The position numbers were made by a program, and so were the translations under genes. Below the pieces are notes generated by a model, which did no database searches, was not told where the DNA came from, and saw nothing but the letters and a program-made list of their open reading frames with translations. Positions 1-9,689 of a stretch of DNA of 64,000 nt are shown here, one piece after another (position 1 is the stretch's first letter; each line of letters opens with the position of its first letter). Origin of the DNA: Lysobacterales bacterium (GTDB lineage Bacteria; Pseudomonadota; Gammaproteobacteria; Xanthomonadales; Xanthomonadaceae); contig JADCRD010000001.1 of assembly GCA_014946745.1 (NCBI GenBank), positions 2,664,427 to 2,728,426 of the forward strand, read 5' to 3'.

Positions 1-603
1 GACGCAAGCCCGGACGAACTGCGCCAGCGACTGGCGGGCTTTCCTTTCAGTCGTGCGCCGGTCTATCGCGGCAGCATCGATCAGGTGATCGGCATCCTGC
101 ATCTGCGCAATCTGCTGGGCACGCCCGCAGCGCGACTCAACGCGCACTACATTGAGTCACTGCTGCGCAAGCCCTACTTCGTCCCCGAAGGCACGCCGCT
201 GACCCGACAGATGCTGGAGTTTCAGCGAGTCAAGCGACGTGTCGGCCTGGTCGTCGACGAGTACGGCGACATCGTCGGCCTGGTGACGCTGCCGGACATC
301 CTTGAAGAGATCGTCGGCGATTTCGTGAGCGCCCCCGGCCAGAACACCCAGCCCATTCTGCAAAGCCCTGACGGAAGCCTGCTGATCGACGGCCGAACGC
401 CGCTGCACACGATCAATCGACAACTCGACTGGTCCTTGCCCACCGATGCCTTCAGCACCCTGAGTGGCCTGATCGTCGCGCAGCTCGAAGATCTGCCCTC
501 GGTGGGCACCGAGCTTGAGATCGAGGGCCTGAGAATGCGGATTGAAGCCACGGGCGACAATGTGGTGCAACGGGTGCGGGTATTCCCGGCCCGGAGCCTG
601 TGA
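1..603 (+). CDS. CorC/HlyC-family CBS-domain protein, 5' partial
   Basis: The frame is open from base 1, so the N-terminal part (normally the DUF21/CNNM membrane domain) lies outside the window. The visible part holds the end of a first CBS motif, then a second CBS unit (VGLVVDEYGDIVGLVTLPDILEEIVG), the family signature, and a C-terminal CorC/HlyC transporter-associated domain of about 80 residues (IDGRTPLHTINRQL, then FSTLSGLIVAQL). Members are inner-membrane proteins with cytoplasmic CBS modules, linked to divalent cation or sodium homeostasis. Without the membrane part it cannot be separated from the soluble CorC type, so substrate and symbol are left open. The next gene-like feature is a tRNA on the other strand. 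Confidence 0.85.
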   Translation, partial: DASPDELRQRLAGFPFSRAPVYRGSIDQVIGILHLRNLLGTPAARLNAHYIESLLRKPYFVPEGTPLTRQMLEFQRVKRRVGLVVDEYGDIVGLVTLPDILEEIVGDFVSAPGQNTQPILQSPDGSLLIDGRTPLHTINRQLDWSLPTDAFSTLSGLIVAQLEDLPSVGTELEIEGLRMRIEATGDNVVQRVRVFPARSL

Positions 604-860
604 ACTGCGCCTCCAGACTCCACAGCGGCGGCAGCTACGCCCTGCCCTCGTCGCGAAGCATTGCATGAGTGCGCAGTCCTTGGGTCACGAGGGTCGGCAG
701 AACGCCCGCCGCGCGCTGCTGCGGCGGCGAGCGGCCGCAGGAGGCCGCAGTCGTGGGCTGGCGCCTCGATCGCTCCGGAGCCTGCTCCCCCGCCTGCAAG
801 GTTTCGGAGTCGCGCAAAACAAACGGCCGCCTGCGCGGGGCGAGGCGGCCGTCTGAGTTC

Positions 861-936
861 TGGTGCCGGAAACAGGAGTCGAACCTGCGACCTACGCATT
901 ACGAATGCGCCGCTCTACCAACTGAGCTATTCCGGC
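861..936 (-). tRNA. tRNA-Thr (anticodon CGT)
   Basis: On the minus strand a 76-nt cloverleaf is complete. The acceptor GCCGGAA pairs with TTCCGGC, the D-arm is GCTC/GAGC with loop AGTTGGTA, and the anticodon stem GCGCA/TGCGT encloses TTCGTAA. The T-arm contains GGTTCGACTC and a genomically encoded CCA is present. Anticodon CGT reads ACG threonine codons. It lies convergent to the CorC-like gene and downstream of ispH. Confidence 0.95.
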
Positions 937-996
937 GAATAGCCGCGAAGTTTAGGCACGTCGGCGCACCGGGTCAACGCGTTTGCCACCAATAGC

Positions 997-1947
997 TCAC
1001 GCCACCAGGGTGACGCGCAGCTCCTTGGGCAGGGCGAAGATCACATTCTCGGGCTCGCCCTCCAGCTGGCGGACGCCGCTGGCGCCGAGTTCGCGCAGTC
1101 GATCGACCACGCCCTGCACCAGCAGCTCGGGCGCGGACGCCCCGGCGGTGAGGCCAATTCGCCGGCGGCCGGCCAGCCAGGCAGGGTCGATATGCTCAGC
1201 GCCGTCAATGAGGTAAGCCGGCACGCCCTGCTTCTCGGCCAGCTCGCGCAGGCGGTTCGAATTCGAGCTGTTGACCGAGCCCACCACCAGCAGCAGATCG
1301 CACTCGGCGGCCAGCCGACGTACCGCATCCTGGCGGTTCTGGGTGGCATAGCAGATGTCGTCCTTGCGCGGCCCCAGGATGGCCGGGAAACGCTGGCGCA
1401 GCGCTTCGATGATGCCGCGGGTGTCGTCCACCGATAGCGTGGTCTGAGTCGTGTACGCCAGGTTGTCGGGCTGGCCTACATCGAGCCGCGCCACATCGGC
1501 CACATCTTCGACAAGGTAGATCTGTCCGCCAGCGCTCTCGGCGTTCCATTGGCCCATGGTGCCCTCCACTTCCGGATGTCCGGCATGGCCGATCAGCACC
1601 ACGTCGCGGCCGGCCCGGCAGTGCTGGGCCACTTCCATGTGGACCTTGGTGACCAGCGGGCAGGTCGCATCGAACACCTTGAGCCCACGGCGAGCGGCTT
1701 CGCCTCGCACCGCCTGAGAAACGCCATGGGCGCTGAAGATCACGGTGGCGCCGTCAGGCACCTGGTCGAGCTCCTCGACAAACACGGCGCCGCGCGCGCG
1801 CAGGTCTTCGACCACGTAGCGGTTATGCACCACCTCGTGACGCACGTAGATGGGGGCGCCGAAAAGCTCCAGCGCACGCTTGACGATCTCGATAGCGCGG
1901 TCGACGCCGGCGCAGAAGCCACGGGGGTTTGCGAGCAGGATGTCCAT
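997..1947 (-). CDS. ispH: 4-hydroxy-3-methylbut-2-enyl diphosphate reductase IspH
   Basis: Last enzyme of the MEP isoprenoid pathway, reducing HMBPP to IPP and DMAPP with a [4Fe-4S] cluster in the cytoplasm. The three cluster cysteines are in family context: C12 ([13 protein letters not shown]), C96 ([12 protein letters not shown]) and C199 ([11 protein letters not shown]). The [14 protein letters not shown] and [10 protein letters not shown] motifs are present. The 316-residue length is normal. The start [12 protein letters not shown] is the only one matching the family; the frame stays open far upstream, but that extension has no IspH similarity and overlaps the next gene antisense. Confidence 0.96.
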   Translation of the reverse strand: MDILLANPRGFCAGVDRAIEIVKRALELFGAPIYVRHEVVHNRYVVEDLRARGAVFVEELDQVPDGATVIFSAHGVSQAVRGEAARRGLKVFDATCPLVTKVHMEVAQHCRAGRDVVLIGHAGHPEVEGTMGQWNAESAGGQIYLVEDVADVARLDVGQPDNLAYTTQTTLSVDDTRGIIEALRQRFPAILGPRKDDICYATQNRQDAVRRLAAECDLLLVVGSVNSSNSNRLRELAEKQGVPAYLIDGAEHIDPAWLAGRRRIGLTAGASAPELLVQGVVDRLRELGASGVRQLEGEPENVIFALPKELRVTLVA

Positions 1948-2151
1948 GCGCCGAGTGTAGCGCGCGGCCCGTAGCGAGCCGAGTCGACCGCGCTTCGCTG
2001 CAGCGCAGAATGCGTTCGGCCGGCGTTTGGGCCTAGCCTCCATGCGCCGGCGTAGGGGAGGAGAACGACAGCCACCGAGCTGCCGCCCTCGGTGCGCCGC
2101 ACGCCGCAGGCCTCCTGCCTGCGGTGCACTCAATCCCTGGGGAGGGATCCA

Positions 2152-4086
2152 ATGAAGCTGAAGCCTCTGGCGCTCTGCGCCGCCTCGCTGTTTGTCTGCT
2201 CCGCCCTGCCTGCCCTGGCCTCGCCGGCCTTCAAGCAGCTGGCAGGTCCAGCCTCCGAAATTCCGCAGATGCGCGCACTGGAGCCAGCGGCCGCCGCCAT
2301 CCATTCGAAATCGGCGCTGATTCCGGTCGAACTCAAGGAAGAGAAATCCGGACGCCTGAGTTGGCGCATGGCGCTGCCGGTCGAGCGCTCGGAGCTGCAG
2401 GTACTTCTGCTGGCGGGCGAAGAGCACGGCTGGGAGCTGGGTCTGCGCGGCCCCTCGGGCACACTCTACAAGGCGGCCCAGCTGGCCGAGCGCGCACAGC
2501 CGGGAGAGTTCGGCATTGAGGGCGAGCGCTTCGCCTCCGAGCTTTACCAGTTCGGTCGCCTGCAAAAGGGCGGCTGGTCGCTCGAAATCACCGCCAGTGC
2601 CGACGCGCGCAAGCAGGGCTTTCTGCTCATCGAGGGCGATGCTGGCACCGAGCTGGCCTCGCACCCGACCCATCTCGACTACCTCGCGGGCGCTCGTATC
2701 GGCCTGACTGCGCAGCTGACGGCCGTGGACAAGTCCGGCGTGGTGCTGGGCCACGCGGCGGGAACGGTCGACGAGGCTTCGATCCGGCTCACGCGCGCCG
2801 ACGGCTCGATCGAGAAGATCGCGATGTTTGACGACGGTCTGCATGCCGATGGCGTGGCCGACGACGGTCTCTACGGTGGGGTGTTCGAGGCAGGCAGCGC
2901 CGGCGTGTTGAACGCGCAGGTGCTGGTCAAGGGCCGCAGCGCCGACGGCACCGAACTGATCCGCACTGCCGAGCACGTGATCCCGGTGGTGGAGTCCGAC
3001 CTGCGCATCGGCGGCGCCGCTCGCGCTTCGCTGGCGAAGTCCGGCGGCCCCTCGCGGCTGTCTTTGCAGGTGCCTGTCAGCAGCGCCAAGAAGGGCGGCC
3101 ACTACCGCGCGATCGGCGAGGTCTGGGGGCGCGATGCGAAGGGCGCCGAGGTCGCGATCGCCTGGGTCGGGGGCATGGTCGAAATCGCCGAGGGCAGGAT
3201 CGAACTCGGCTTCGATGAGCGCTGGGTGGCGAAGTCCGGGGCACGCGGGCCCTACGAGTTGCGCCACCTGCGCATCGAGGACCCGAACCACTTTGTCGCG
3301 CTGGCGAAGGCCGAGCGACTGCCGCTGGCGATGGACGTTTCGGCGCAGAAATACGCAGCGACAGAGCTCACGATCGACGAGCTGATGACGCAAGGCCCGC
3401 GCCCCGCCGACTTGAATCGCAAGGGCGTGGGCAGCCGATTGCTACTGGTCCACGGCTACTGCTCAGGCGGCGTGTGGCCCGCCAGCCAGTTCAGCAACGC
3501 CTCGACGTTCCTCGACGCCAACCAGAACCGCAGCCACGACGAGTTCGCTCGTCGCATCCGCGACTTTGGCGCGACCTGGAACTCGTTCGGCACCGTTGCC
3601 CACAGCCAGGGCGGCGCGGCCTCGCTGCATCTTTACACCTACTACTGGAGCGGCCTGGACAACGCGGTTGGCGCGCGCCGCATGCAGTCGGTTGGCACGC
3701 CCTACCAGGGCACCAACCTGGCCGGCGTTTTGGCCGCACTGGGCGGTATCTTCGGCGTCGGCTGCGGCACCAATAGCAACCTCACCTACAGCGGCGCCGC
3801 CAGCTGGCTTGCCGGCATTCCCAGCGGGGCGCGGGGCCAGGTTCACTACTACAGCACCGGCTTCCGCAGCACCAACTGGTGGACCAACGATTTCTGCAAT
3901 TTCGCCTCTGACCTTGTCCTCAGCGATCCGGAAGACGGCACGGTGGAGCGCAGCAACGCGCAGCTGCCCGGGGCCGTCAATCAGGGCCACGTCAACGGTC
4001 AGTGCCACACCACCGGCATGCGAGACCCTGCCCAGTACCTGGACGCTTCACGCAACTCGGTGATGAACGCCAACGCCGCGCGCTGA
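2152..4086 (+). CDS. Exported alpha/beta-hydrolase (lipase/esterase-like) with N-terminal beta domains
   Basis: 644 residues. Residues 1-23 form a Sec signal peptide ending ALPALAS. Roughly 24-400 look beta-rich, with a stretch ([19 protein letters not shown], about 225-245) like the choice-of-anchor X or P-domain-like segments of secreted enzymes. The C-terminal part is an alpha/beta hydrolase: oxyanion HGYCSGG near residue 433, nucleophile elbow AHSQGG with Ser485 (a G-to-A variant of GxSxG), [11 protein letters not shown], a candidate acid in DPEDGTVE and a His in [10 protein letters not shown]. The start is set by GGGGAGGG 6 nt upstream and by the signal peptide. An esterase or lipase role fits, but the substrate is unknown. 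A strong hairpin follows the gene. Confidence 0.75.
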   Translation: MKLKPLALCAASLFVCSALPALASPAFKQLAGPASEIPQMRALEPAAAAIHSKSALIPVELKEEKSGRLSWRMALPVERSELQVLLLAGEEHGWELGLRGPSGTLYKAAQLAERAQPGEFGIEGERFASELYQFGRLQKGGWSLEITASADARKQGFLLIEGDAGTELASHPTHLDYLAGARIGLTAQLTAVDKSGVVLGHAAGTVDEASIRLTRADGSIEKIAMFDDGLHADGVADDGLYGGVFEAGSAGVLNAQVLVKGRSADGTELIRTAEHVIPVVESDLRIGGAARASLAKSGGPSRLSLQVPVSSAKKGGHYRAIGEVWGRDAKGAEVAIAWVGGMVEIAEGRIELGFDERWVAKSGARGPYELRHLRIEDPNHFVALAKAERLPLAMDVSAQKYAATELTIDELMTQGPRPADLNRKGVGSRLLLVHGYCSGGVWPASQFSNASTFLDANQNRSHDEFARRIRDFGATWNSFGTVAHSQGGAASLHLYTYYWSGLDNAVGARRMQSVGTPYQGTNLAGVLAALGGIFGVGCGTNSNLTYSGAASWLAGIPSGARGQVHYYSTGFRSTNWWTNDFCNFASDLVLSDPEDGTVERSNAQLPGAVNQGHVNGQCHTTGMRDPAQYLDASRNSVMNANAAR

Positions 4087-4107
4087 AAGCCGGACCCTCC
4101 CGCAGCA

Positions 4108-4132
4108 CAGGGCCCGCCAATGGCGGGCCCTG
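4108..4132 (+). terminator. Hairpin terminator after the hydrolase gene
   Basis: Perfect 11-bp inverted repeat CAGGGCCCGCC / GGCGGGCCCTG with a 3-nt loop, 21 nt after the stop codon. There is no clear U-tract, so a terminator is likely rather than certain. Confidence 0.6.
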
Positions 4133-4231
4133 ATCGTTTGCCGCTCGGCCGTCTCCGACGCTGCCGCCGGATGAGTCGCGAAGGACAGGGGCGATGAAGC
4201 TTTCGGCCGCTTCCGTTTGATTGACGTTGAC

Positions 4232-4249
4232 GATAGGGATTAATCTATC
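4232..4249. promoter_or_regulatory. OxyR-like palindrome upstream of oxyR
   Basis: GATAGGGATTAATCTATC has GATAG/CTATC arms, lies 36 bp upstream of oxyR, and resembles the ATAG-N7-CTAT OxyR core but with one extra central base. TTGACG hexamers lie just upstream. Position and symmetry suggest autoregulation; the longer spacing is a caveat. Confidence 0.45.
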
Positions 4250-4285
4250 GATCAGTCACGTATATTCGTCAACCGGAGCGGCTCC

Positions 4286-5215
4286 ATGAATCTTCGCGAT
4301 CTCCGCTATCTGGTGGCCCTGGCTGAACTGCGCCACTTCGGCCGCGCCGCTGACGCCTGCTTCGTCAGCCAGCCCACCTTGTCCACGCAAATCAAGAAAA
4401 TCGAAGATGAGCTTGGCGTCACCCTGGTGGAGCGCGCACCGCGCAAGGTGATGCTGACCGCTGCGGGCGCCGAGATCGCGCAGCGCGCGCGGGTGGTGTT
4501 GGACGAGATCGAGCAGATTCGCGCCATTGCGAGACGCAGCCTGGACCCGGAAGCCGGCTCGCTCAGGCTCGGCATTTTCCCCACCCTCGGCCCGTACCTG
4601 CTCCCACACGTCGTGCCCAAACTGCGCACGCGCTTTCCGCGGATCGAGCTGCTGCTGACCGAAGAGAAGACCGAGATTCTCCTTCAGCAGCTGCAGGAAG
4701 GCCGCATTGATGCCGCGGTACTCGCCTTGCCGCTGCACGAGGATCAGCTCCACACCGAACTGCTGTTCGAAGAGCCATTCGTTCTGGCCGTGCCGGCGAC
4801 CCATCCGCTTGCGGGCGCCGAGCGGCTGGGTCTCGACACCATCGCCGATGAGCGCCTGCTGCTGCTCGATGACGGCCATTGTCTGCGCGACCAGGCGCTG
4901 GATGTCTGCCACCTGGCGGGCGCCAGCGAGAAGGATGGCTTCCGCGCAACGAGTCTGGAAACGCTGCGGCAGATGGTTGCAGCCGGCGTCGGCATGACCC
5001 TGCTGCCGCTGCTGGCGGTACAGCCGCCGGTGCCGCGCTCGGAAACGGTACGCCTGTTGAGCTTCACCGACTCGCGCCCCAGCCGACAGATCGCCTTGGT
5101 CTGGCGCAAGTCGTCGGCGCGGAGCGATTTCCTCCACAAGGTCGCCGGCGTGCTGAGCGACCTGCCGCCCGCTCTGCTGACGCCGCCCGGGCTCGCGCTG
5201 ACCCAGAGTGCGTAA
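4286..5215 (+). CDS. oxyR: Hydrogen peroxide sensor and LysR-type regulator OxyR
   Basis: 309 residues. The LysR winged helix-turn-helix is at residues 1-60 (MNLRDLRYLVALAE, then SQPTLSTQIKKIEDELG), followed by the effector domain. The redox pair is present at the same positions as in E. coli OxyR, C199 and C208, in GHCLRDQALDVC. Oxidation to a disulfide activates transcription of peroxide defence genes. The peroxide-binding region T100/LGPYLLP is also kept. The C-terminal 20 residues are a variable tail. It stands alone between a terminator and a convergent gene; no katG, ahpC or recG follows in this window. Confidence 0.95.
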   Translation: MNLRDLRYLVALAELRHFGRAADACFVSQPTLSTQIKKIEDELGVTLVERAPRKVMLTAAGAEIAQRARVVLDEIEQIRAIARRSLDPEAGSLRLGIFPTLGPYLLPHVVPKLRTRFPRIELLLTEEKTEILLQQLQEGRIDAAVLALPLHEDQLHTELLFEEPFVLAVPATHPLAGAERLGLDTIADERLLLLDDGHCLRDQALDVCHLAGASEKDGFRATSLETLRQMVAAGVGMTLLPLLAVQPPVPRSETVRLLSFTDSRPSRQIALVWRKSSARSDFLHKVAGVLSDLPPALLTPPGLALTQSA

Positions 5216-5234
5216 GCGCCACCGGGCGGCGGCA

Positions 5235-5669
5235 TCACCCTCGACGCGAGTCGCTCGAACGCCGCGCGCGCGCCTTGGCGCCGCCGCGCGGCTGCGGCGA
5301 AGCTCCCCACAGGGCGGCATCCAGCCCGCTGTCGCCTCCGGCTTGCCGACCTGCGCGGCTCACTCGCCCCTCGATGAGGGTCAAGCCCTCGATAGCGAGA
5401 CGCCTCGCTTGCTCAAGCCACGATGGCGAGCCCTTGGGAAACGCGATGCGGCCGTCGGCTCGCAGAACGCGATGCCAGGGGAGGCCTGGCACCTCCGACT
5501 CCGACAGCACGCGCGCCACCAGCCGGGCGTGCCGGGGCCAGCCGGCTGCACGCGCGACCTCGGCATACGAACGCACCTCGCCACGCGGAATCGCGCTCAC
5601 CACAGCGAGCACGGCGCGTTTGCGATCGAGCGGATCCGCCAGATTGAGAGTGCCGGTCGGGTCTGACAC
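5235..5669 (-). CDS. Alkyltransferase-like protein (ATL, MGMT family without the acceptor cysteine)
   Basis: 144 residues. The DNA-binding fold of O6-alkylguanine-DNA alkyltransferase is clear (VVSAIPRGEVRSYAEVARAAG, RxVxxxLS). The active-site PCHRV is PWHRV here, with Trp65 replacing the alkyl-accepting Cys. Proteins of this type bind O6-alkylguanine without repairing it and flag it for nucleotide excision repair. The last 40 residues are a basic, Arg-rich tail that may be an extension peculiar to this lineage. Convergent with oxyR with a 19-bp gap. Confidence 0.85.
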   Translation of the reverse strand: MSDPTGTLNLADPLDRKRAVLAVVSAIPRGEVRSYAEVARAAGWPRHARLVARVLSESEVPGLPWHRVLRADGRIAFPKGSPSWLEQARRLAIEGLTLIEGRVSRAGRQAGGDSGLDAALWGASPQPRGGAKARARRSSDSRRG

Positions 5670-5740
5670 GGGCCAGATTCTCAGGCAGCGTCGGTGGGGC
5701 TGTTAGCATACGGCTCCGCTTCCAGGTTGCCGCTTACGCC

Positions 5741-6148
5741 ATGCAGAACTTCGAACAGATCCGCGCCCACGCCGCCTCCCACTTCACGGTCACGCGCAGC
5801 GAGCCATATCTGATCGGCATCGAGCTGACCCTGAACCATGGCTCTCGCCATCAGGGCCTGTTCCTGACCGAGCTGGAGGACGAGGATGGCCGCAAGTTCC
5901 TGCGCGTCAGCACCGCGCTGGCCCCGACGACCGGACTGGATGCAAAGCGCGCGCTCGCCTTCAACTGGGAGCAGCGCGTCGGCTATCTGGCGATCTCGGA
6001 ACTCGATGGGCTGACGTATCTGCAGCTGTGCGAGAACCGCCCTCTGGAGGGGCTGACCGCAGCCGAACTCGATCGGCTGATTCTCGAGATTGGCGGCTTG
6101 GGCGACCGCATGGAGCGCGCTCTGTCAGCCGGCGGCGATCTGTTCTGA
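5741..6148 (+). CDS. Hypothetical protein, YbjN/secretion-chaperone-like fold suspected
   Basis: 135 residues, acidic, with no signal peptide or membrane segment. The alternation of strands (FTVTRSEPYLIGIELTL, RVGYLAISELDGLTYLQLCE) and a long C-terminal helix (LTAAELDRLILEIGGLGDRMERAL) resembles the small YbjN/CesT-type chaperone folds. This is pattern similarity only and no function is claimed. It stands alone, convergent with phoU. Confidence 0.65.
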   Translation: MQNFEQIRAHAASHFTVTRSEPYLIGIELTLNHGSRHQGLFLTELEDEDGRKFLRVSTALAPTTGLDAKRALAFNWEQRVGYLAISELDGLTYLQLCENRPLEGLTAAELDRLILEIGGLGDRMERALSAGGDLF

Positions 6149-6208
6149 GGCCACGCTCAGGACTTCAGAGTGGCCGCGCGCCCCGGCACGCGCGCATGCC
6201 AGGCCGCG

Positions 6209-6919
6209 TCAGTCGTCGGCGGCCATGCGCGCCTTGGGGTGGCGCACGTCGCGACCCTCGACCAGATAGAACACATAGCCGGCGATGTTCTTGGCATGGT
6301 CGCCAATGCGCTCCAGCGACTTCAGCGCGAACAGGGCCTGCACGCCCGGCGCCACCGCGGCCGGGCTGTCCGCCATGAGCTGGGTGAGCTGCGACACGCT
6401 CGCTTTGTAGGCCTTGTCTAGACGATCATCGTCGCGGCGGGTGCGCTCGGCTTCTTCCAGATCGAGCCGCACCAGCGCATCCAGCGCGCCGCGCAGCATG
6501 CTTGCGGAAATCTTGGAAAGCCCGCCGATCTCGGCAACCATCGGCACTTCGACGCGGTCGCCGCTGGCGTCCATGAGGCGCTGCGCGATCTTGGCCAGCT
6601 TCTTCGATTCGTCTCCGATCCGCTCCAGATCGTTGACCGTCTTCGACAGCGCCAGAATGGTGCGCAGATCCACACCAAGCGGCGCGCGCAACGCGATCAG
6701 CTGGGCGATTTCCTCGTCGGCGCGCAGCTCGTAGCGGTCAATGTGGCGATCACCGTCGACCACGCGCTCGGCCAGATCCATATCGCGCATCTCCAGCGCG
6801 CGCATGCCCAGACGCAGCTGCTCTTCCACGCCCGCCCCCATCTTGATGACGAGATCACGCAGGGTTGCGAGGTCCTCGTCGTACTTCTTCAGGGTGTGGC
6901 CTCCTGCTACCAGCGACAT
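6209..6919 (-). CDS. phoU: Phosphate signalling protein PhoU
   Basis: 236 residues, all-helical, with two PhoU repeats. Each carries the metal-binding signature E/DxxxD: VNDLERIGDESKKLAKIAQ in the first half and LKSLERIGDHAKNIAGYVFYL in the second. PhoU links the Pst phosphate transporter to the PhoR/PhoB two-component system and keeps the Pho regulon off when phosphate is plentiful. The start MSLVAGGHTLKKYD was chosen because AAGGAG lies 8 nt upstream and the family begins there; an in-frame ATG eight codons earlier lacks such a site. The pst genes are not in the window on this side. Confidence 0.94.
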   Translation of the reverse strand: MSLVAGGHTLKKYDEDLATLRDLVIKMGAGVEEQLRLGMRALEMRDMDLAERVVDGDRHIDRYELRADEEIAQLIALRAPLGVDLRTILALSKTVNDLERIGDESKKLAKIAQRLMDASGDRVEVPMVAEIGGLSKISASMLRGALDALVRLDLEEAERTRRDDDRLDKAYKASVSQLTQLMADSPAAVAPGVQALFALKSLERIGDHAKNIAGYVFYLVEGRDVRHPKARMAADD

Positions 6920-7146
6920 CTGCACTCCTTGGGGCCTGCGCATCAGGCCGGATGCCTTGCGGTGGGGCGACGCGCGCGGCGTCGATGCGTCACGTTACAA
7001 CAGCTTCCCGCGCGTGCGCGTGCGATGACAGTGGACCGTTCATTCGGCGAGCCCATGCGCGCCGGCACGGGGGCATCACGACGCCATGCGCATCACGCAT
7101 GCAGCCTCAGGCCCGGTAAAGTGAGCCCCCGCCAGCCTGACCGCCC

Positions 7147-7749
7147 ATGCAGCCCTCCAGCGCTTCCAGCACCAGCCAGATCCTGCGCGAGCTCGCCGCG
7201 GGCGAAGTCGATCCCAGCCTGGATGCAATCCTGGCCGCCTTCGGTAGACGCGCCTTCGGTGCCGCCCTGCTGCTGGCGATCATGCCGGCCTTCCTGCCCC
7301 TGCCCTTCGGCGTCGGTGCGATCAGCGGCCCACTGGTGTCGGTGCTCGGACTGCAGATGCTGTTCGCCCGGCGCCAGCCCTGGCTACCCAAGCGCTGGCG
7401 CGAGAAAACCGTGCCGCGCGCGCGTCTGGATGGCTTCAACGCCAAGATGGGCGGGGTATTGCGGCGCATCGAACGTCTCTGCAAGCCGCGCCTCAACGGA
7501 CTGGCAACGCAACCTTGGGCCACTGTGTTTACCGGTGCGCAGCTGATCCTGCTGGGTATCCTGCTGTCGCTGCCGATTCCACTGACGAACTATCCCTTTG
7601 GCCTGCTGCTGGTCCTGTACGCACTGGCCCTGATCGAGCGCGATGGTGTGTTGCAGCTCGTCGCTTGGGTGCTGGGGCTCAGCACGATCACCGCCTCAGT
7701 CCTGCTGTCGAGCGAAGTGGTCGGCCTCCTCACCCGGCTCTGGACCTGA
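7147..7749 (+). CDS. ExoD-family exopolysaccharide synthesis membrane protein
   Basis: 200 residues. A short soluble N-terminus is followed by hydrophobic segments typical of ExoD: FGAALLLAIMPAFLPLPFG, ISGPLVSVLGLQMLF, TVFTGAQLILLGILLSLPIPLTN, YPFGLLLVLYALALIERDG and the C-terminal VLGLSTITASVLLSSEVVGLL. ExoD proteins sit in the inner membrane and affect exopolysaccharide and alkaline tolerance in rhizobia; the biochemical role is not established. It is followed 41 bp later by copy 1 of the interspersed hairpin repeat. Confidence 0.8.
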   Translation: MQPSSASSTSQILRELAAGEVDPSLDAILAAFGRRAFGAALLLAIMPAFLPLPFGVGAISGPLVSVLGLQMLFARRQPWLPKRWREKTVPRARLDGFNAKMGGVLRRIERLCKPRLNGLATQPWATVFTGAQLILLGILLSLPIPLTNYPFGLLLVLYALALIERDGVLQLVAWVLGLSTITASVLLSSEVVGLLTRLWT

Positions 7750-7790
7750 GTCGGTCCTGCGCGCAGGCCCTGACCGGCCCCGGCCCCAAC

Positions 7791-7945
7791 AGCTGGTTGA
7801 AGAGCTCCCTTCCGGGGAGTTTTTCAAGTCGGCGGTCCGACGCAGGTCCGTACCGCCTCACGACGACGCAATCGCTTGCGCGCTTGCTTCGTCGTCCCGA
7901 CCATCCTTGGCCGGACGCGCAGGCTGCTATTCAACAGCCTGCTAG
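7791..7945 (+). repeat. Interspersed multi-hairpin repeat, copy 1
   Basis: About 155 bp shared with copies at 14756, 30166, 41606 and 49918. Consecutive inverted repeats make up nearly the whole unit, and the ends are imperfect terminal inverted repeats (inward CAGC..GTTGAA). The right end supplies the TAG stop codon of hisS on the minus strand. Confidence 0.9.
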
Positions 7946-9339
7946 CCGCCGTGATTGCCGCGCCCGGCCATGGCGCGGGCTTGCTCCAGTTCAACCCGCA
8001 GCGCACGCACGAGATCCTCGCGCGGCACCTCGAATTGCTCCTGCTTGCGCATGTCCTTCACCGCGACCACGCCGCGTGCGGCCTCGTCCTCACCCAGCAG
8101 CAGAACGAAACGGATGCCGGCGCGATCGGCGTACTGGAACTGCTTGGCGACCTTGCGCGACTCCAGCTGCACCTCGGCATTGATGCCGGCGCGGCGTAGC
8201 TCCGACGCCAGCTTCAGGTACTGCGGCAGCCGTACCTCGTCCATCTGCGCCACCAGCACCTCGACGCTGCTCTCGGCGGATTCGATCAGGCCGGCCTCAC
8301 GCAGCTGCCAGAACAGCCTCGATGCGCCGATCGAGATGCCCACGCCCGGCAGGTGCGACTTGGTGTACTGCCCCGCCAGGTTCTCGTAGCGACCGCCCGA
8401 GCAGATCGAGCCGATCTGGGGGTAGTCGTTGAGCGTGGTTTCGTAGACGGTGCCGGTGTAGTAGTCGAGCCCGCGCGCAATCGACAGGTTGATCGCGTAG
8501 TTGGCCTCGGGCACGCCGAAGGCGCGCACCAGCTCCAGCACCTCGCGCAGCTCGGCGATGCCCTGGTTGAAGGTCTCGCTGCCCTGCCCCAGACGATCAA
8601 GCTGGGCCAGCGCATCGGCGTGTCCGGCCGAGCGGATGCCGACGAAATCCAGAATCTTCGAAACCGCCTCGATCGAGAGGCCGAAGCCTTCACCGGTGAG
8701 CGTCTCGCGCACATAGTCCGGCCCGCGCTTGTCGAGCTTGTCGACCTCGCGCAGCACCGCGCCCTGCTGCTCGGGATCAACAACGCCCAAGCCCTCGAAG
8801 AAGCCGCGCATGAGCTTGCGGTTGTTGATCTGGATGGTGAAGGCACCGATCGCCAGGTCGCTGAAGACGGAGTGGATCACCGCCGGCAGCTCGGCATCGA
8901 AACGGACCGACAGTGCGTCTTTGCCGATCACGTCGATGTCGCACTGGTAGAACTCTCGGAAGCGCCCGCGCTGGGCGCGTTCGCCGCGATAGACGCGCTG
9001 GATCTGGTAGCGGCGGAAAGGGAAGTGCAGTTCGTGCTCGTGCTCGGCGACATAGCGCGCCAGCGGCACGGTCAGATCGAAGCGAAGCGCCTGCTCGGGC
9101 AACTGGCCCGCTTCGGCCTTCTCAAGCGCACCGGTACTCTGCACGAAGTAGACCTGCCGCTCGGTCTCGCCGCCCGACTTGGTCAGCAGGACTTCGGACA
9201 GCTCCATCACCGGCGTTTCAACCGGCAGGAAGCCGAAGCGCTCGTAGTTGTCGCGGATGATGTCGAGCATGCGCTGGAAAGCGATCTGGTCGCGCGGCAG
9301 CAGCTCAAGGACGCCGGGCACGGTGCGGGGCTTGATCAA
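7942..9339 (-). CDS. hisS: Histidyl-tRNA synthetase
   Basis: 465 residues from the chosen start. Class II synthetase that charges tRNA-His in the cytoplasm. Motif 1 region: [15 protein letters not shown]. Motif 2: [32 protein letters not shown]. The histidine-specific [11 protein letters not shown] loop and the motif 3 region [12 protein letters not shown] are present, followed by the anticodon-binding domain ([26 protein letters not shown]). A TTG start in [10 protein letters not shown] is preferred because GGAG lies 8 nt upstream and family proteins begin near KPRTVPG; the ATG 30 codons upstream adds an unconserved Arg-rich stretch. The stop codon lies in the interspersed repeat. Confidence 0.93.
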   Translation of the reverse strand: MIKPRTVPGVLELLPRDQIAFQRMLDIIRDNYERFGFLPVETPVMELSEVLLTKSGGETERQVYFVQSTGALEKAEAGQLPEQALRFDLTVPLARYVAEHEHELHFPFRRYQIQRVYRGERAQRGRFREFYQCDIDVIGKDALSVRFDAELPAVIHSVFSDLAIGAFTIQINNRKLMRGFFEGLGVVDPEQQGAVLREVDKLDKRGPDYVRETLTGEGFGLSIEAVSKILDFVGIRSAGHADALAQLDRLGQGSETFNQGIAELREVLELVRAFGVPEANYAINLSIARGLDYYTGTVYETTLNDYPQIGSICSGGRYENLAGQYTKSHLPGVGISIGASRLFWQLREAGLIESAESSVEVLVAQMDEVRLPQYLKLASELRRAGINAEVQLESRKVAKQFQYADRAGIRFVLLLGEDEAARGVVAVKDMRKQEQFEVPREDLVRALRVELEQARAMAGRGNHGG

Positions 9340-9485
9340 GGCGGGCTCCAAAGGCGGTGCGGCGGGCCTCGACAGGCCACGCCAAAGGCGGCACAGGCTA
9401 CCAGTTTGGCGCCCGCGCCTCACGACCATCTTGCGCAGGCGATGTGAGGCCCGTATGATGCGCGGCTCTCACGCGGCGCCCAGAT

Positions 9486-9562
9486 CGGGGTGTAGCTCAG
9501 CCTGGTAGAGCGCTACGTTCGGGACGTAGAAGTCGCAGGTTCAAATCCTGTCTCCCCGACCA
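9486..9562 (+). tRNA. tRNA-Pro (anticodon CGG)
   Basis: 77-nt cloverleaf. The acceptor CGGGG pairs with CCCCG, and the D-loop contains GCCTGGTAG as in proline tRNAs. The anticodon loop is TTCGGGA, the T-arm contains GGTTCAAATCC and CCA is encoded. It reads CCG. A U-tract terminator follows at 9585. Confidence 0.96.
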
Positions 9563-9584
9563 TCCGCGCCAGCGTGAAGCAAGC

Positions 9585-9610
9585 AACCCCGCCGTCGAGC
9601 GGGGTTTTTT
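9585..9610 (+). terminator. Rho-independent terminator of tRNA-Pro
   Basis: Stem CCCCGC/GCGGGG with a 6-nt loop followed by six T residues, starting 23 nt after the tRNA. Confidence 0.85.
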
Positions 9611-9689
9611 GTTTGCGCGACACCTCCGCCGCTTGCCTCGCGCATCGGCGCACCCCACCCTGCCGTGGACCGAACCCGCGGAGACCGCC

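Noticed and set aside
1948-3393. Open frame continuing about 480 codons upstream of ispH on the minus strand
   Set aside because: It is antisense to the exported hydrolase gene, has no ribosome site or IspH similarity, and arises from the high GC content.
7791-7945. Possible insertion sequence
   Set aside because: Only about 155 bp with no transposase frame; treated as a non-autonomous, MITE-like repeat.
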